From JAAYCI01 sp047972265 (GTDB lineage: Bacteria; Bacillota; Clostridia; Oscillospirales; Ruminococcaceae), in contig JBKEAM010000102.1 of NCBI GenBank assembly GCA_047972265.1, positions 1 to 64,000 on the forward strand: a stretch of 64,000 bases of DNA. The letters are read 5' to 3'. Shown here piece by piece: positions 50,073 through 58,985 of the stretch. The notes below the pieces were generated by a model. That model saw only the letters and a list, made by a program, of their open reading frames with translations. It did no database searches and was not told the origin of the DNA. How positions within the stretch are numbered: position 1 is the stretch's first letter; each line of letters starts with the position of its first letter. Made by a program: the position numbers and the translations under genes.

Positions 50073-52391
50073 ATGAGTGTAGGAAAAAGTGTACCGCGTA
50101 TAGATGCGTACGACAAGGTAACAGGCAGGGCAAAATACACCGATGACCTGGTGGAAAAAAATGCTTTGGTGGGTAAAATCTGCCATTCTACCATTGCCAA
50201 TGGTTTGGTTACCAAAATAGACACCAGCGAGGCAGAAAAAATACCGGGTGTTGTTAAGGTGTTAACCTGCTTTGATGTACCTAACCTGCCCTTTCCTACG
50301 GCGGGGCACCCCTGGTCTACCGATCCCGCCCACCAAGACCCTGCGGACCGCTTGCTGTTAAACAGGCGGGTGCGCCTGTACGGCGATGATATTGCCGCCG
50401 TTATTGCCGAGGATGAGGTTGCCGCGGCACGCGCTGTGCGCGCCATTAAGGTAGAATACGAAGAATATCCTTTTGTGCTGGATCCTATCGAAGCAATGGA
50501 AGAAGACGCTTCTCGCCTGCACGAGGATCACCCCAATAACATTTTAGGGCACAGTTCTTTTGAGCAGGGCAATTTTGAAGAAGCAATACAAGAAGAAGGC
50601 CTTATTAAGGTAGAGGGCGTGTACGAAACACCCATTGTGCAGCATTGCCATATCGAAAGCGCGGTGTCATACGCGTATGTTGAGGCGGGTCGCGTAATAG
50701 TGGTTTCTTCTACGCAAATCCCCCACATTGTGCGCCGCATAGTGGGGCAGGCATTGGGTCTTCCATGGGGCAAAGTACGCATTATAAAACCCTATATCGG
50801 CGGTGGGTTTGGCAACAAGCAGGATGCCCTGTACGAGCCGCTGAATGCATGGTTAACCACACAGGTAGGCGGCAGGTTGGTAAAGTTGGAGCTTAGCCGC
50901 GAAGAAGTGTTGTACGATACCCGCGTGCGCCACGGCATGAAGATTTTCCTCGAAACTTACGTAAGGCCAGATGGGCGCATTGTTGCGCGCAATGGGCGTT
51001 ATTTTTCAAACCAGGGTGCGTATGGTTCTCATGGGCACAGCATTGTATCTAAAGCCATGAGCTCTTTTAGGCAGTTGTATATAGAAGAAAAGGCCCATAA
51101 GGTAGAAGCATACACGGTGTATACCAATACAGCCACAGCGGGTGCTATGCGTGGGTACGGTACGCCGCAATCTGTTTTTGCGCTGGAGGCAAACGCCGAA
51201 GATGTTGCCCTGCGTCTTGGAATGGACCCGCTGGAGTACCGCCGCAAAAACATGATGCCGGTAGGGTATTTTGATGGGTTTTCTAAAAATGTAAACTATT
51301 TTGATAGCTTTAACCAGTGTATAGAAAAAGGCCGCGAATATATAAACTGGGATGAAAAGCGGGAACTTTATAAAAACCAAACAGGGCCCATTCGCCGCGG
51401 TGTGGGTATGTCTCTGTTTTGGTATAACACCGCGGTATGGCCCATTTCCATCGAGGTTTCGTCCTGCCGTATGGTGTTAAACCAGGATGGCTCGGTGCAA
51501 ATACAGCTGGCAGAAACCGAAATTGGGCAGGGAGCCGACACCGCTTTTGCCCAAATGGCGTCCGATACACTGGGCATTTCGTTTGAGAATGTGCACACCG
51601 TATCTTCGCAAGACACCGATGTAACTCCCTTTGGTACCGGCGCGTATGGTTCTCGCCAAACCTATGTGGGAGGTATGGCGGTTAAAAAAGCGGCCTCAGA
51701 GCTTAAAAGCAAAATTCTTGAATTTGCGTTTGAATATACCCGTATGCAGGTAGACAATATGGATATTGTAGACGACAATATCATCCGCAAGTCGGACAAT
51801 GCCCACCTTATAAGCCTTGCCGAATTGGCAACAGAGGTATTGTACAGCCCAAACCATGCCTCTCACCTTACATCAGAGGTAACGGCGCAGTGCAAATCCA
51901 ACGCATACAGCTTTGGGTGCAGCTTTGCCGAGGTAGAGGTGGATATTCCGCTGGGCAAGGTAAAACTGCTGGATATTATAAACGTGCACGATTGCGGCCA
52001 GCTTATAAATCCGCAGCTTGCGGCGGCGCAGGTGCACGGCGGGCAAAGTATGTCTATAGGGTTTGGTATGCTAGAGCAGATGCTGTATGACGAAAAAACC
52101 GGAAGACTGCTAAACGATAATCTCTTAGATTATAAGCTGTCTACCATTATGGACCATCCCCGGTTAGAAGCCCAGTTTGTAGAAAACTACGAGCCCACCA
52201 GCGCATATGGTACAAAAGCCCTGGGCGAACCCCCCACAGTACCCTGCGCACCGGCTATACGCAACGCTGTTTTATATGCCACTGGGGTTGCCATTAACAA
52301 GCTGCCCCTTACCCCCCATGTGCTTATACCGGCTTTTAAAGAAGCAGGGCTGATTGCAACCGATGATACCCCCAAAACAGGTGAGGAGTGA
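50073..52391 (+). CDS. Xanthine dehydrogenase family, molybdopterin-binding subunit
   Basis: A 772-residue large subunit of a three-part molybdenum hydroxylase. The N-terminal domain reads RIDAYDKVTGRAKYTDDLV; cofactor-contacting segments are IGGGFGNKQD (about residue 245), GAMRGYGTPQSVFALE (about 353), GQGADTAFAQMASD and FGTGAYGSRQTYVGG, and the base Glu is in KALGEPPTVPCAPAIRNAV near the C-terminus. Such enzymes hydroxylate purines or other N-heterocycles. SD GGGGGGAGAAG before the ATG. FAD and [2Fe-2S] subunit genes follow with overlaps. Whether the substrate is xanthine cannot be told. Co-occurrence with the selenium cofactor genes suggests it may need labile selenium too. Confidence 0.9.
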   Translation: MSVGKSVPRIDAYDKVTGRAKYTDDLVEKNALVGKICHSTIANGLVTKIDTSEAEKIPGVVKVLTCFDVPNLPFPTAGHPWSTDPAHQDPADRLLLNRRVRLYGDDIAAVIAEDEVAAARAVRAIKVEYEEYPFVLDPIEAMEEDASRLHEDHPNNILGHSSFEQGNFEEAIQEEGLIKVEGVYETPIVQHCHIESAVSYAYVEAGRVIVVSSTQIPHIVRRIVGQALGLPWGKVRIIKPYIGGGFGNKQDALYEPLNAWLTTQVGGRLVKLELSREEVLYDTRVRHGMKIFLETYVRPDGRIVARNGRYFSNQGAYGSHGHSIVSKAMSSFRQLYIEEKAHKVEAYTVYTNTATAGAMRGYGTPQSVFALEANAEDVALRLGMDPLEYRRKNMMPVGYFDGFSKNVNYFDSFNQCIEKGREYINWDEKRELYKNQTGPIRRGVGMSLFWYNTAVWPISIEVSSCRMVLNQDGSVQIQLAETEIGQGADTAFAQMASDTLGISFENVHTVSSQDTDVTPFGTGAYGSRQTYVGGMAVKKAASELKSKILEFAFEYTRMQVDNMDIVDDNIIRKSDNAHLISLAELATEVLYSPNHASHLTSEVTAQCKSNAYSFGCSFAEVEVDIPLGKVKLLDIINVHDCGQLINPQLAAAQVHGGQSMSIGFGMLEQMLYDEKTGRLLNDNLLDYKLSTIMDHPRLEAQFVENYEPTSAYGTKALGEPPTVPCAPAIRNAVLYATGVAINKLPLTPHVLIPAFKEAGLIATDDTPKTGEE

Positions 52392-52396
52392 GTGCT

Positions 52397-53278
52397 ATGT
52401 ATGATATTGAAGCTTTGTACGAGGCAGGCAGTGTAGAAGAAGCCATAGCCCTGCGCGGCCAGCACCCAAATGCACTTGTAATTGCGGGCGGAAGCGATGT
52501 GCTGGTACAAATACGAGAGGGCAGGCACGCCGGCTGTGAGCTGGTAAGCCTGCAAAAGGTAAACGAGCTTAGGGGTGTTGTGCTGGAAGAAAACGGCGCG
52601 CTTTGCATTGGCCCGCTTACCAGTTTTTCTCATATTACCAAAGACCCCATTATTCAAAAATATGTGCCGGTACTGGGTGAAGCTGTAGATACGGCGGGCG
52701 GCCCCCAGCTGCGCAATATTGCCACCATTGGGGGCAATATTTGCAACGGCGTAACCTCGGCCGATTCGGCCTCTACCCTTGTAGCGTGGGAGGCCGAGGT
52801 GGAGTATACCGGCCCCGAGGGCAAACGTTACCTGCCCATTACCCAGCATTATATTAAAGCGGGGGTTGTGGCTCTGCAGCCCGGAGAGATTTTGACGGCC
52901 ATTCGCATCCATAAGCAAAGCCACGAAAATTGTTATGGCCATTACATTAAATACGCCATGCGCAATGCTATGGATATTGCAACCTTGGGCTGCTCGGTAA
53001 ATGTGCGGCTTTCTGCCGATAAAAAAACAGTGGAACGTATGCGCATTGCCTATGGTGTTGCCGGGCCGGTACCCATGCGCGCCCCCAGTGCCGAGGCGGC
53101 AGCCAACGGCCAGCCGGTAAGCCTGCAAACGGTAGAAAAGGCGGCAAAAGCCGCCCTGCAAGATGTAAACCCGCGCACCAGTTGGCGCGCCACCAAAGAG
53201 GTTAGGTTGCAATTGGTAGAAGAACTTGCAAGACGTGCATTTATTAAATCGATAGAGCTGGCAGGAGGTGCGGTATGA
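52397..53278 (+). CDS. Xanthine dehydrogenase family, FAD-binding subunit
   Basis: A 293-residue flavoprotein subunit. FAD-contact motifs are VIAGGSDVLVQIREG near residue 28 and TIGGNICNGVTSADSAS near residue 110, with the CO dehydrogenase flavoprotein C-terminal domain beyond residue 175. It passes electrons from the iron-sulfur subunit to NAD+ or another acceptor. ATG 52397 is favoured: GAGGA lies nine bases upstream, while a GTG nine bases earlier touches the ribosome site. It overlaps the [2Fe-2S] subunit gene by four bases. Confidence 0.92.
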   Translation: MYDIEALYEAGSVEEAIALRGQHPNALVIAGGSDVLVQIREGRHAGCELVSLQKVNELRGVVLEENGALCIGPLTSFSHITKDPIIQKYVPVLGEAVDTAGGPQLRNIATIGGNICNGVTSADSASTLVAWEAEVEYTGPEGKRYLPITQHYIKAGVVALQPGEILTAIRIHKQSHENCYGHYIKYAMRNAMDIATLGCSVNVRLSADKKTVERMRIAYGVAGPVPMRAPSAEAAANGQPVSLQTVEKAAKAALQDVNPRTSWRATKEVRLQLVEELARRAFIKSIELAGGAV

Positions 53279-53778
53279 TACAACGTGCTTTGGTGCGCTG
53301 CACAATCAACGGCAAAGAGACTGAGACAATGGTGGATGTACGCGCATCCCTTACCGATATGCTGCGTAACGATTATAGGCTTACCAGTGTTAAAAAAGGC
53401 TGTGAAGTGGGTGAATGCGGTGCCTGCAATGTGCTGATAGACGGCGAGTGCTTTAACTCCTGCATTTACCTTGCAACATGGGCAGACGGTAAAAACATCC
53501 GCACGGTAGACAGCTTGCTTGGCCCGGGGGGAGAACTTTCGGAATTGCAGCAGGCCTTTATTGATGATGGTGCTGTTCAGTGCGGCTTTTGCACCCCCGG
53601 CTTTTTGATGACAGCGGTAGAAATACTGGAAAGCGGACGCGATTATACAGACGATGAGCTGCGCAAGCAATTGTCTGGGCATTTGTGCCGTTGTACCGGA
53701 TACGAAAATATTTTTAAAGCGGTGCAAAAAGTGGTGCGCAAATCACTGCAAAAGCAAAAAGCTGGCACTGCGCAATAA
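53275..53778 (+). CDS. Xanthine dehydrogenase family, [2Fe-2S] subunit
   Basis: A 167-residue electron-transfer subunit with two [2Fe-2S] clusters. The plant-ferredoxin-type cluster uses CEVGECGACNVLIDGECFNSC (the Cys at about 43, 48, 51 and 63), and the C-terminal helical cluster uses CGFCTPGF and CRCTGY. Start ATG overlaps the FAD gene stop as ATGA. It links the molybdenum site to the flavin. Third and last gene of the operon; a hairpin follows. Confidence 0.94.
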   Translation: MIQRALVRCTINGKETETMVDVRASLTDMLRNDYRLTSVKKGCEVGECGACNVLIDGECFNSCIYLATWADGKNIRTVDSLLGPGGELSELQQAFIDDGAVQCGFCTPGFLMTAVEILESGRDYTDDELRKQLSGHLCRCTGYENIFKAVQKVVRKSLQKQKAGTAQ

Positions 53779-53805
53779 TTGCCTAGGCATTTTGTGTAAA
53801 TAAGC

Positions 53806-53838
53806 AAAAGAGTCACCCTTTATGGGCGGCTCTTTTTG
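53806..53838 (+). terminator. Terminator of the three-subunit hydroxylase operon
   Basis: AAAAGAGTC.CCC pairs with GGG.GGCTCTTTT (one mismatch, one G:T pair) around a short loop, and the T-run continues. It lies 28 bases past the last subunit gene and before the convergent regulator gene. Confidence 0.75.
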
Positions 53839-53857
53839 TTGGTTTATAAAGCAAAGT

Positions 53858-54193
53858 TTATTTTGCAAAGGGGTAGTTTTTATTAAAATACGCCTGTGTT
53901 TTGGCATCTATTTCTTTTTCCATGCGGCAGTAAAAATCAATCAGTTCACGGCCTTTTTCGGTAAGCAATGTACTGCCATGCTCGTTGCCCCCGCGGGAGG
54001 AGGTAATAACCGCAAAGCCAAGTTCTTGCTCTATAGAGTTTAATATTTTAAGGGCCTTGCTGTAAGACAACTTCATTTTTTGGGCGGCACCTTTTATAGA
54101 TTGGCAGGCATCAATTTCTTGCAAAAGATTGCGGGGGCCAACCCCAAAAAAAGGCTCTTTATTGCCTATTTTAACACGTACCGAAACCCACAT
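53858..54193 (-). CDS. ModE-like winged-helix regulator lacking molybdate-binding domains
   Basis: A 111-residue DNA-binding protein matching the N-terminal domain of ModE. After a short strand (MWVSVRVKI) comes the winged helix NLLQEIDACQSIKGAAQKMKLSYSKALKILNSIEQELG, then the wing SSRGGNEHGSTLLTEKGRELIDFY, the diagnostic ModE segment. The two MopI domains that bind molybdate in full ModE (about 260 residues) are absent. ATG 54193 has GGGGG seven bases upstream. It lies between two molybdenum hydroxylase genes and probably controls one or both; how it would sense the metal alone is unclear. Confidence 0.85.
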   Translation of the reverse strand: MWVSVRVKIGNKEPFFGVGPRNLLQEIDACQSIKGAAQKMKLSYSKALKILNSIEQELGFAVITSSRGGNEHGSTLLTEKGRELIDFYCRMEKEIDAKTQAYFNKNYPFAK

Positions 54194-54421
54194 AACGCTT
54201 ACCCCCACTAAAAAATCCTTATAAATACCTGCATTGTTTAAATTTATTTTAGTATAAGGGGAAAACGCTGTGCCGTCAAATATAACTAGTGCGGGGCAAA
54301 GCAGCAGGTATGGTTAAAGCGGGGGTGAAAAAGCGTTACAAAAGTAGAAAAGCTGTGTTGTTTGGAGGTAGAAGCCTTTTAAAAAGTGAATATGCAAACC
54401 GATACAGGATGGTACAAGGAA

Positions 54422-54459
54422 TTAAAACAAAAACCCGGCTCCCAGTAAAGGCAGCCGGG
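54422..54459 (-). terminator. Terminator of the selenium hydroxylase operon
   Basis: On the minus strand CCCGGCT pairs with AGCCGGG around a 12-base loop, followed by TTTTTGTTTT. It sits six bases past the fused hydroxylase stop codon and closes the long minus-strand selenium operon. Confidence 0.88.
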
Positions 54460-54465
54460 CCGGGG

Positions 54466-57054
54466 TTATGCTTTTGGTTTGCGGTAAAAGGTGTTTTCTA
54501 ACGGAAGCTTTGTGCGAAAGCTACCATCCAGCTTATAATAGGCGCCCTGGCAGGCGGGGGCAGTGGGTATGGTGGCAAGCTCTCCCACGCCCTTGGCACC
54601 GTGGGCAAAGGGGCCATAATATTCTTTTTCTACCATAATAACTTCAATAGGGGGTACTTCGGTGGCACGGAATAACCCCAAGGTGCCGTATTTGGCTTTG
54701 GGATATCCGTTTTCCAGCGGGTAGTCCTCTGTTAAACCGTAGCCAAGCCCCATAACTACGCCGCCCTCAATTTGCCCCTCGGCAGATTTGGGGTTTACCA
54801 CCCTGCCAAGGTCGTACGCGGCGGCAACCCTTGTAAGCTTGCCCTGCTCATCTAAACAAACTACCTGCGCGGCATATCCGTATGCCACATGGCTAACGGG
54901 GTAGGGCTTATCACTGCCCAAGGGGTCGGTTTCGGCCAAGTATTCGGCATAGTATTCTTTGCCTTCCAAATCTTGCAAAGCAGCGCCGCCCTTTAAATCT
55001 TCTTTTAGCTGTAGGGCCACCCTGCACACCGCTTCTCCGGTTACCAGTGTTTGGCGCGAGGCGGTGGTGGTGCCAGAGTTTGGGGTGCGGATGGTATCGG
55101 GGGCTTCTACTACAACATTTTTTGGCGCAAGGCCCGAGGTTTCGCAAAACATTTGTAGTATTACGGTGGCCATGCCCTGCCCAATGCAGGCGGCGCTGGT
55201 GCGCACATGGGCTTTGCCGTTTTCTATAGAAAGCGCGCAGCGCCCGGTATCGGGTACGCCTACGCCAAGCCCCGCGTTTTTAAAGCTGGAAGCAATACCG
55301 GCGTAGGGAGTGCTTTCGTAAATGTCCTTTACAGCCTCCAGACACTGTACAAGCCCGGTAGATTCGTCGGCAATCTGTCCATTTGGCAGTACCTGTCCGG
55401 GGCGCACAGCATTGCGGTAGCGTATTTCCCAAGGGGAAATACCCGCTTTTTGGGCCAGTAAATTAAGCGAGCTTTCCATTGCAAAGGCAGACTGGGTAAC
55501 CCCAAAGCCCCTAAAAGCCCCGCCAGGCGGGTTGTTGGTGTATACAGTTTGCCCCAACACATAAAAATTTTGAAAATTGTACGGCCCACCGGCATGGGTA
55601 CAGGCGCGCTGTAATACGGGGCCTGCCAGCGAGGCATATGCGCCGCAATCAGACAAAATATAAAATTTTGCACCCTGTATCATTCCGTTTTCGTCACAGC
55701 CAACGGTGCATTCTATTTCCATTGCGTGGCGCTTTGGATGGACGTTGATGCTCTCTTGCCGGGAGAATTTAATTTTAACCGGTTTTTTGGTTATCCATGC
55801 GGCAAGTGCGGCATGGTGCTGTACGCTCATATCCTCTTTGCCGCCAAACCCGCCGCCCACAAGGCAGGAGTGTATGTGTACCTTTTCGTTAGGAATGCCA
55901 AGTAAACCCGATATCTCGTGCTGCTCGTCGTAAATGCTTTGGCCAGAGCTATATACCAATACGCCATCGTCCCCCTCCGGCAGGGCAATGGCACATTCGG
56001 GCTCCATAAAGGCATGCTCGGTAAAAGGCATAGAAAAATGGTTGGATACGGTGTAGCGGCTGTTTTTAAGCGCTTCTTCTACATTGCCGCGGTCTACCTT
56101 TTCTTCGCGCAAAAGGTTGCCCTTAGAGTGCACAAGCGGGGCATTGGGCTGTAAGCCCTGCTCTGGCGAGGTTACCGCGGGCAGTTCTTCGTAATCCACC
56201 TCAATTAGGGCAAGCACCTCGTCAAGCGCATCTTTGCTGTTGGTTACAGCAATGGCCAGCGCATCGCCAATGTAACGGGTAATACCGCCCTCTGCAATTA
56301 GGGCGTCCCAGTCTTTTACCAAATGCCCCACCTTAATGTTGCCACCGGGGGGTACATCGGCAGCGGTAATAATGCGCACGGCATTTGGGTGGGCGGCAGC
56401 GGCCTGCGTGCGTATGGCTTTAATGCGTGCACGCGGGTAGCTGGTGCGCAGGGCTTTGCCGTACAGCATATCATCAAAAGTAAGGTCATCTACATATATG
56501 CCGGTGCCCAGTGTTTTTTCTCTTGCGTCCAGCCTAAATATATCCTCGCCCAGTTTGCCGGTAAATACCGGCTGGGGCGGCAGGGGTTTGTTTTCACGCA
56601 AAAAGTCGGCCGCCATTAATATGGCGTCCTCTATTTTTACATATCCGGTGCAGCGGCAAATATTGCCCCGCATTGCTTTTTTTACTTCTTCGCGGGTGGG
56701 GGCAGGGTTTACATCCAGCAAGCCCTTTGCGCACATTACCATACCCGGTATGCAAAAACCGCATTGCACGGCTCCGGCATCTGCAAAGCAGTGCGCATAC
56801 ACCTCTTTTTCGCGGGCAGACAATCCCTCAAGCGTAACAATGTGCTTGCCCTCTAGCTTTGCTAGGGCAAACAAACAGGCGCGGCTGGCCTTGCCATCAA
56901 TTAAAACGGTGCATGTGCCACAAGCGCCGGCGTTGCAACCGTCTTTGCAAGAGGTGAGACGCAAATCGTCACGCAAAAATTCTAAAAGCTTTTTGCTTTC
57001 GTGTGTTGTTTGTATAAATTGTTCGTTTACATAAAAACTAGCTATAATGCTCAC
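54466..57054 (-). CDS. Selenium-dependent xanthine dehydrogenase-type fused molybdenum hydroxylase
   Basis: An 862-residue protein joining a [2Fe-2S] module (residues 1-160: CKDGCNAGACGTCTVL, CGFCIPGM, CRCTGY) to a full molybdopterin domain (about 170-860: LVGGGFGGKEDMSVQHH, GGAFRGFGVTQSAFAMES, GQGMATVILQMF, TTTASRQTLVTG and the base Glu in KGVGELATIPTAPAC). There is no FAD domain. This fused form is the one known to cluster with yqeB, yqeC, selD and yedF and thought to carry a labile non-selenocysteine selenium ligand on molybdenum. The start is GTG, with AAAGG lying unusually close. A promoter (TTGTTG, 17 bases, TATAAT, 57127-57155) allows separate expression from the accessory genes. Confidence 0.88.
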   Translation of the reverse strand: MSIIASFYVNEQFIQTTHESKKLLEFLRDDLRLTSCKDGCNAGACGTCTVLIDGKASRACLFALAKLEGKHIVTLEGLSAREKEVYAHCFADAGAVQCGFCIPGMVMCAKGLLDVNPAPTREEVKKAMRGNICRCTGYVKIEDAILMAADFLRENKPLPPQPVFTGKLGEDIFRLDAREKTLGTGIYVDDLTFDDMLYGKALRTSYPRARIKAIRTQAAAAHPNAVRIITAADVPPGGNIKVGHLVKDWDALIAEGGITRYIGDALAIAVTNSKDALDEVLALIEVDYEELPAVTSPEQGLQPNAPLVHSKGNLLREEKVDRGNVEEALKNSRYTVSNHFSMPFTEHAFMEPECAIALPEGDDGVLVYSSGQSIYDEQHEISGLLGIPNEKVHIHSCLVGGGFGGKEDMSVQHHAALAAWITKKPVKIKFSRQESINVHPKRHAMEIECTVGCDENGMIQGAKFYILSDCGAYASLAGPVLQRACTHAGGPYNFQNFYVLGQTVYTNNPPGGAFRGFGVTQSAFAMESSLNLLAQKAGISPWEIRYRNAVRPGQVLPNGQIADESTGLVQCLEAVKDIYESTPYAGIASSFKNAGLGVGVPDTGRCALSIENGKAHVRTSAACIGQGMATVILQMFCETSGLAPKNVVVEAPDTIRTPNSGTTTASRQTLVTGEAVCRVALQLKEDLKGGAALQDLEGKEYYAEYLAETDPLGSDKPYPVSHVAYGYAAQVVCLDEQGKLTRVAAAYDLGRVVNPKSAEGQIEGGVVMGLGYGLTEDYPLENGYPKAKYGTLGLFRATEVPPIEVIMVEKEYYGPFAHGAKGVGELATIPTAPACQGAYYKLDGSFRTKLPLENTFYRKPKA

Positions 57055-57070
57055 CCTTTCATGCTAAATG

Positions 57071-57095
57071 TAAACAGGCAAAAAAAGCTTGTTTA
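57071..57095. promoter_or_regulatory. Inverted repeat in the fused hydroxylase leader
   Basis: TAAACAGGC and GCTTGTTTA are inverted with one mismatch and separated by seven A. It lies between the predicted start point (about 57120) and the GTG start, so it could be an operator or a leader hairpin reaching close to the ribosome binding site. Confidence 0.45.
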
Positions 57096-57126
57096 AACCA
57101 AAAAGCAAATTGAAACTGGTAATACT

Positions 57127-57155
57127 ATTATAGCTATTTTACAAAACAACAACAA
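57127..57155 (-). promoter_or_regulatory. Promoter of the fused hydroxylase gene
   Basis: TTGTTG (57150-57155), 17 bases, TATAAT (57127-57132) on the minus strand, within the gap after yqeB. The perfect -10 and ideal spacing make it a credible internal promoter. Confidence 0.6.
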
Positions 57156-57172
57156 TGAACAAAATGTACAAT

Positions 57173-58000
57173 TTACAGTATATTTTTTATACGGCCAAGC
57201 CACAGGCAGGCCTCTAAAACAGCCCCGCCAAGGCAGCGTGCTTTGTCCGAAATGCTATAGCAATCCACATCTTTTGCAGGGCGGGGGTCTACATCGACAC
57301 ATTTTAGCCCTTTGGGTATGGTTATCCCCTCGGCAATAAGCCCCCGCAGGGTGCCGGTAAGGGGAGAGAACACGGGGTTTTCATCGATATAAAACAGGAT
57401 ATCTTCTTTATTTACAACATCCCCAATGATATGTTTATGCCGTACAATGCCCCCAAACGGCGCATGCACCACCCGCTCGGCAGATTTGCCGCCAAGCTCC
57501 CCGGGGATGCCGGTATTGGCAAGGGCGCTGCCCTCTAAAATAAGGCGACCAAGGTTGTGCCCGCGCATAGTTTCTACCACCACATCCACATCCTGCTGGG
57601 CGCAAAAGCCGGGGCCAAGGCCAATGGTAAGGGGGGCCATTTGGCGGTTGGTGCCTATATTGCGTTTGGCAATAATGGCGTCTACCAAAATGCCCGGCTG
57701 CAACTGGGGCAGGCAATCAGCTTTTGGGTCTACCAATAGGGGCACCCTGCCGCTGGCCCATACGTCAATGCATTCGTCGGCCGTGTTAACACGCACCGCG
57801 GTTACATCCTCTACGGTATAGGTACTTTCTTTTACGGCGGTGCACAGTGCAACAGTGCGCCGTATAGCTAAGGGTACGGGGGTTTCTAATATTAAAACGG
57901 CAAACCCCGCCCGCCATAATTTTTGTATTACGCCAGTGGCCAAATCTCCGCCGCCGCGCACGGCAACAACGGGCAGATTGTTTTTTAAGGCCTTTTCCAC
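57173..58000 (-). CDS. yqeB: YqeB: selenium-dependent molybdenum hydroxylase maturation protein
   Basis: A 275-residue protein of the EF2563 family, related to the XdhC maturation factors. The nucleotide-binding motif VVAVRGGGDLATGVIQKLWRAGF lies at the N-terminus, with FAVLILETPVPLAIRRTVALCTAV after it and VETMRGHNLGRLILEGSALANTG in the C-terminal half. By genomic association it helps insert the labile selenium or sulfur ligand into molybdenum hydroxylases. GTG 58000 has GGGGAGAG five bases upstream; a GTG 45 bases earlier adds residues without conservation. It overlaps yqeC by 16 bases. Confidence 0.88.
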   Translation of the reverse strand: MEKALKNNLPVVAVRGGGDLATGVIQKLWRAGFAVLILETPVPLAIRRTVALCTAVKESTYTVEDVTAVRVNTADECIDVWASGRVPLLVDPKADCLPQLQPGILVDAIIAKRNIGTNRQMAPLTIGLGPGFCAQQDVDVVVETMRGHNLGRLILEGSALANTGIPGELGGKSAERVVHAPFGGIVRHKHIIGDVVNKEDILFYIDENPVFSPLTGTLRGLIAEGITIPKGLKCVDVDPRPAKDVDCYSISDKARCLGGAVLEACLWLGRIKNIL

Positions 58001-58725
58001 AAAATCTCTCCCCAGTTTTGCCGGGCGCTGCCGGCTATAATACACTCCATCGTTTGCATAAAAGGCGCAGGAAGCAGGCTTACCAGTTGCCGTGCCAATG
58101 CAAAGGCGGCTTCATCCTCAATTTGGTTTATAAAAAGTACCCGCTTGCCAACCGCTTTTGCAAAAAGCCCGTTTGGGGCAAAAATAACGGCGGCAATGTG
58201 TTGCAACCCAATGGGCTGGTTTGGCTGTATACCGGTAAGTTCTTTAAAAATAGCAAAGCGGTGTATGTAATCCTCGGTGGCGGGTTTGCCTAGTGCCCAT
58301 AGCGGTATAACCCCCACGGTGTGGGTGGTAAAGGAGGGGATGACAGGCTCGTGCGGGGCCCAGCCCTTTAAAGGCAAAGTGCGCGAGCCATCGCTTTCCA
58401 TCACTGCCGCGTCCATTTGTTGCACAAAATACGCAAGCTCATCGTTTGGCAGGGAAGAAAGCTTGCCGCTTACAGGCTCTATGGTACCACAAAAATAAAC
58501 ACCGGGCTGCAAGGGCAATGCCGCCCGTAGCTGATTGGCAGATTGCAAAAACAAACGACAGGGGATGGGCGCCTGCCGCTGCATGTGGGTGGTGGTTGTG
58601 GCCATTACACAGGGCGCGTTTGCGTGTTTTGCCAGTTGCCACAGCAATGTGGTTTTGCCGCCGCTGCCAACAATGGCAATTTTGTCTCCGGTGTTTAGGG
58701 GCAATAGGCTTGTTATCTGCTGCAT
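57985..58725 (-). CDS. yqeC: YqeC: selenium-dependent hydroxylase accessory protein
   Basis: A 246-residue P-loop protein. GDKIAIVGSGGKTTLLWQLAKHA near residue 12 is the nucleotide-binding loop; ATTTHM, DGSRTLPLKGWAPHEPVIP and INQIEDEAAFALAR are conserved family features. YqeC is found only in genomes that use labile selenium in molybdenum hydroxylases; its exact reaction is not known. Its start overlaps the DUF3343 gene by 13 bases and its end overlaps yqeB, so the three are translated together. Confidence 0.87.
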   Translation of the reverse strand: MQQITSLLPLNTGDKIAIVGSGGKTTLLWQLAKHANAPCVMATTTTHMQRQAPIPCRLFLQSANQLRAALPLQPGVYFCGTIEPVSGKLSSLPNDELAYFVQQMDAAVMESDGSRTLPLKGWAPHEPVIPSFTTHTVGVIPLWALGKPATEDYIHRFAIFKELTGIQPNQPIGLQHIAAVIFAPNGLFAKAVGKRVLFINQIEDEAAFALARQLVSLLPAPFMQTMECIIAGSARQNWGEILWKRP

Positions 58726-58970
58726 TGTGTATACTCTGTTCCCATTTCGTTTTTTTTAGCACTGTAAACAGCTTGATACGGAATATTGTTTTGCTGCATA
58801 AGCTGCTTTACCATTTTTAGCTGGCTTGGGTTTACGCGCAGGCAAATGCCGCACCCCGCCGCTATTTGGGAAGGCAAAGACATAACGCGCACGGCAACTT
58901 TTTGCGCCAGCAAAACCTTTTCGGCAAAAATAGCCTCATGGGTGTTTTCAAAAGTAAAGAGGTATTCCAA
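58713..58970 (-). CDS. DUF3343 protein
   Basis: An 85-residue protein with the DUF3343 pattern: YLFTFENTHEAIFAEKVLLAQKVAVRVMSLP, then AGCGICLRVNPSQLKMVKQLMQQNNI. The CGIC pair and second Cys near the C-terminus (TQCSR) could bind sulfur or selenium, and DUF3343 genes sit beside yedF and selD in many bacteria, suggesting a role in selenium delivery. Start is TTG 58970, with AAGGAGG five bases upstream. It follows yedF by 15 bases. Confidence 0.85.
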   Translation of the reverse strand: MEYLFTFENTHEAIFAEKVLLAQKVAVRVMSLPSQIAAGCGICLRVNPSQLKMVKQLMQQNNIPYQAVYSAKKNEMGTEYTQCSR

Positions 58971-58985
58971 TAGAACCTCCTTGTT

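Noticed and set aside
54289..54501. A 70-codon plus-strand frame opposite the hydroxylase terminator
   Set aside because: It crosses the terminator hairpin and the end of the hydroxylase gene, has no domain and no convincing ribosome site.
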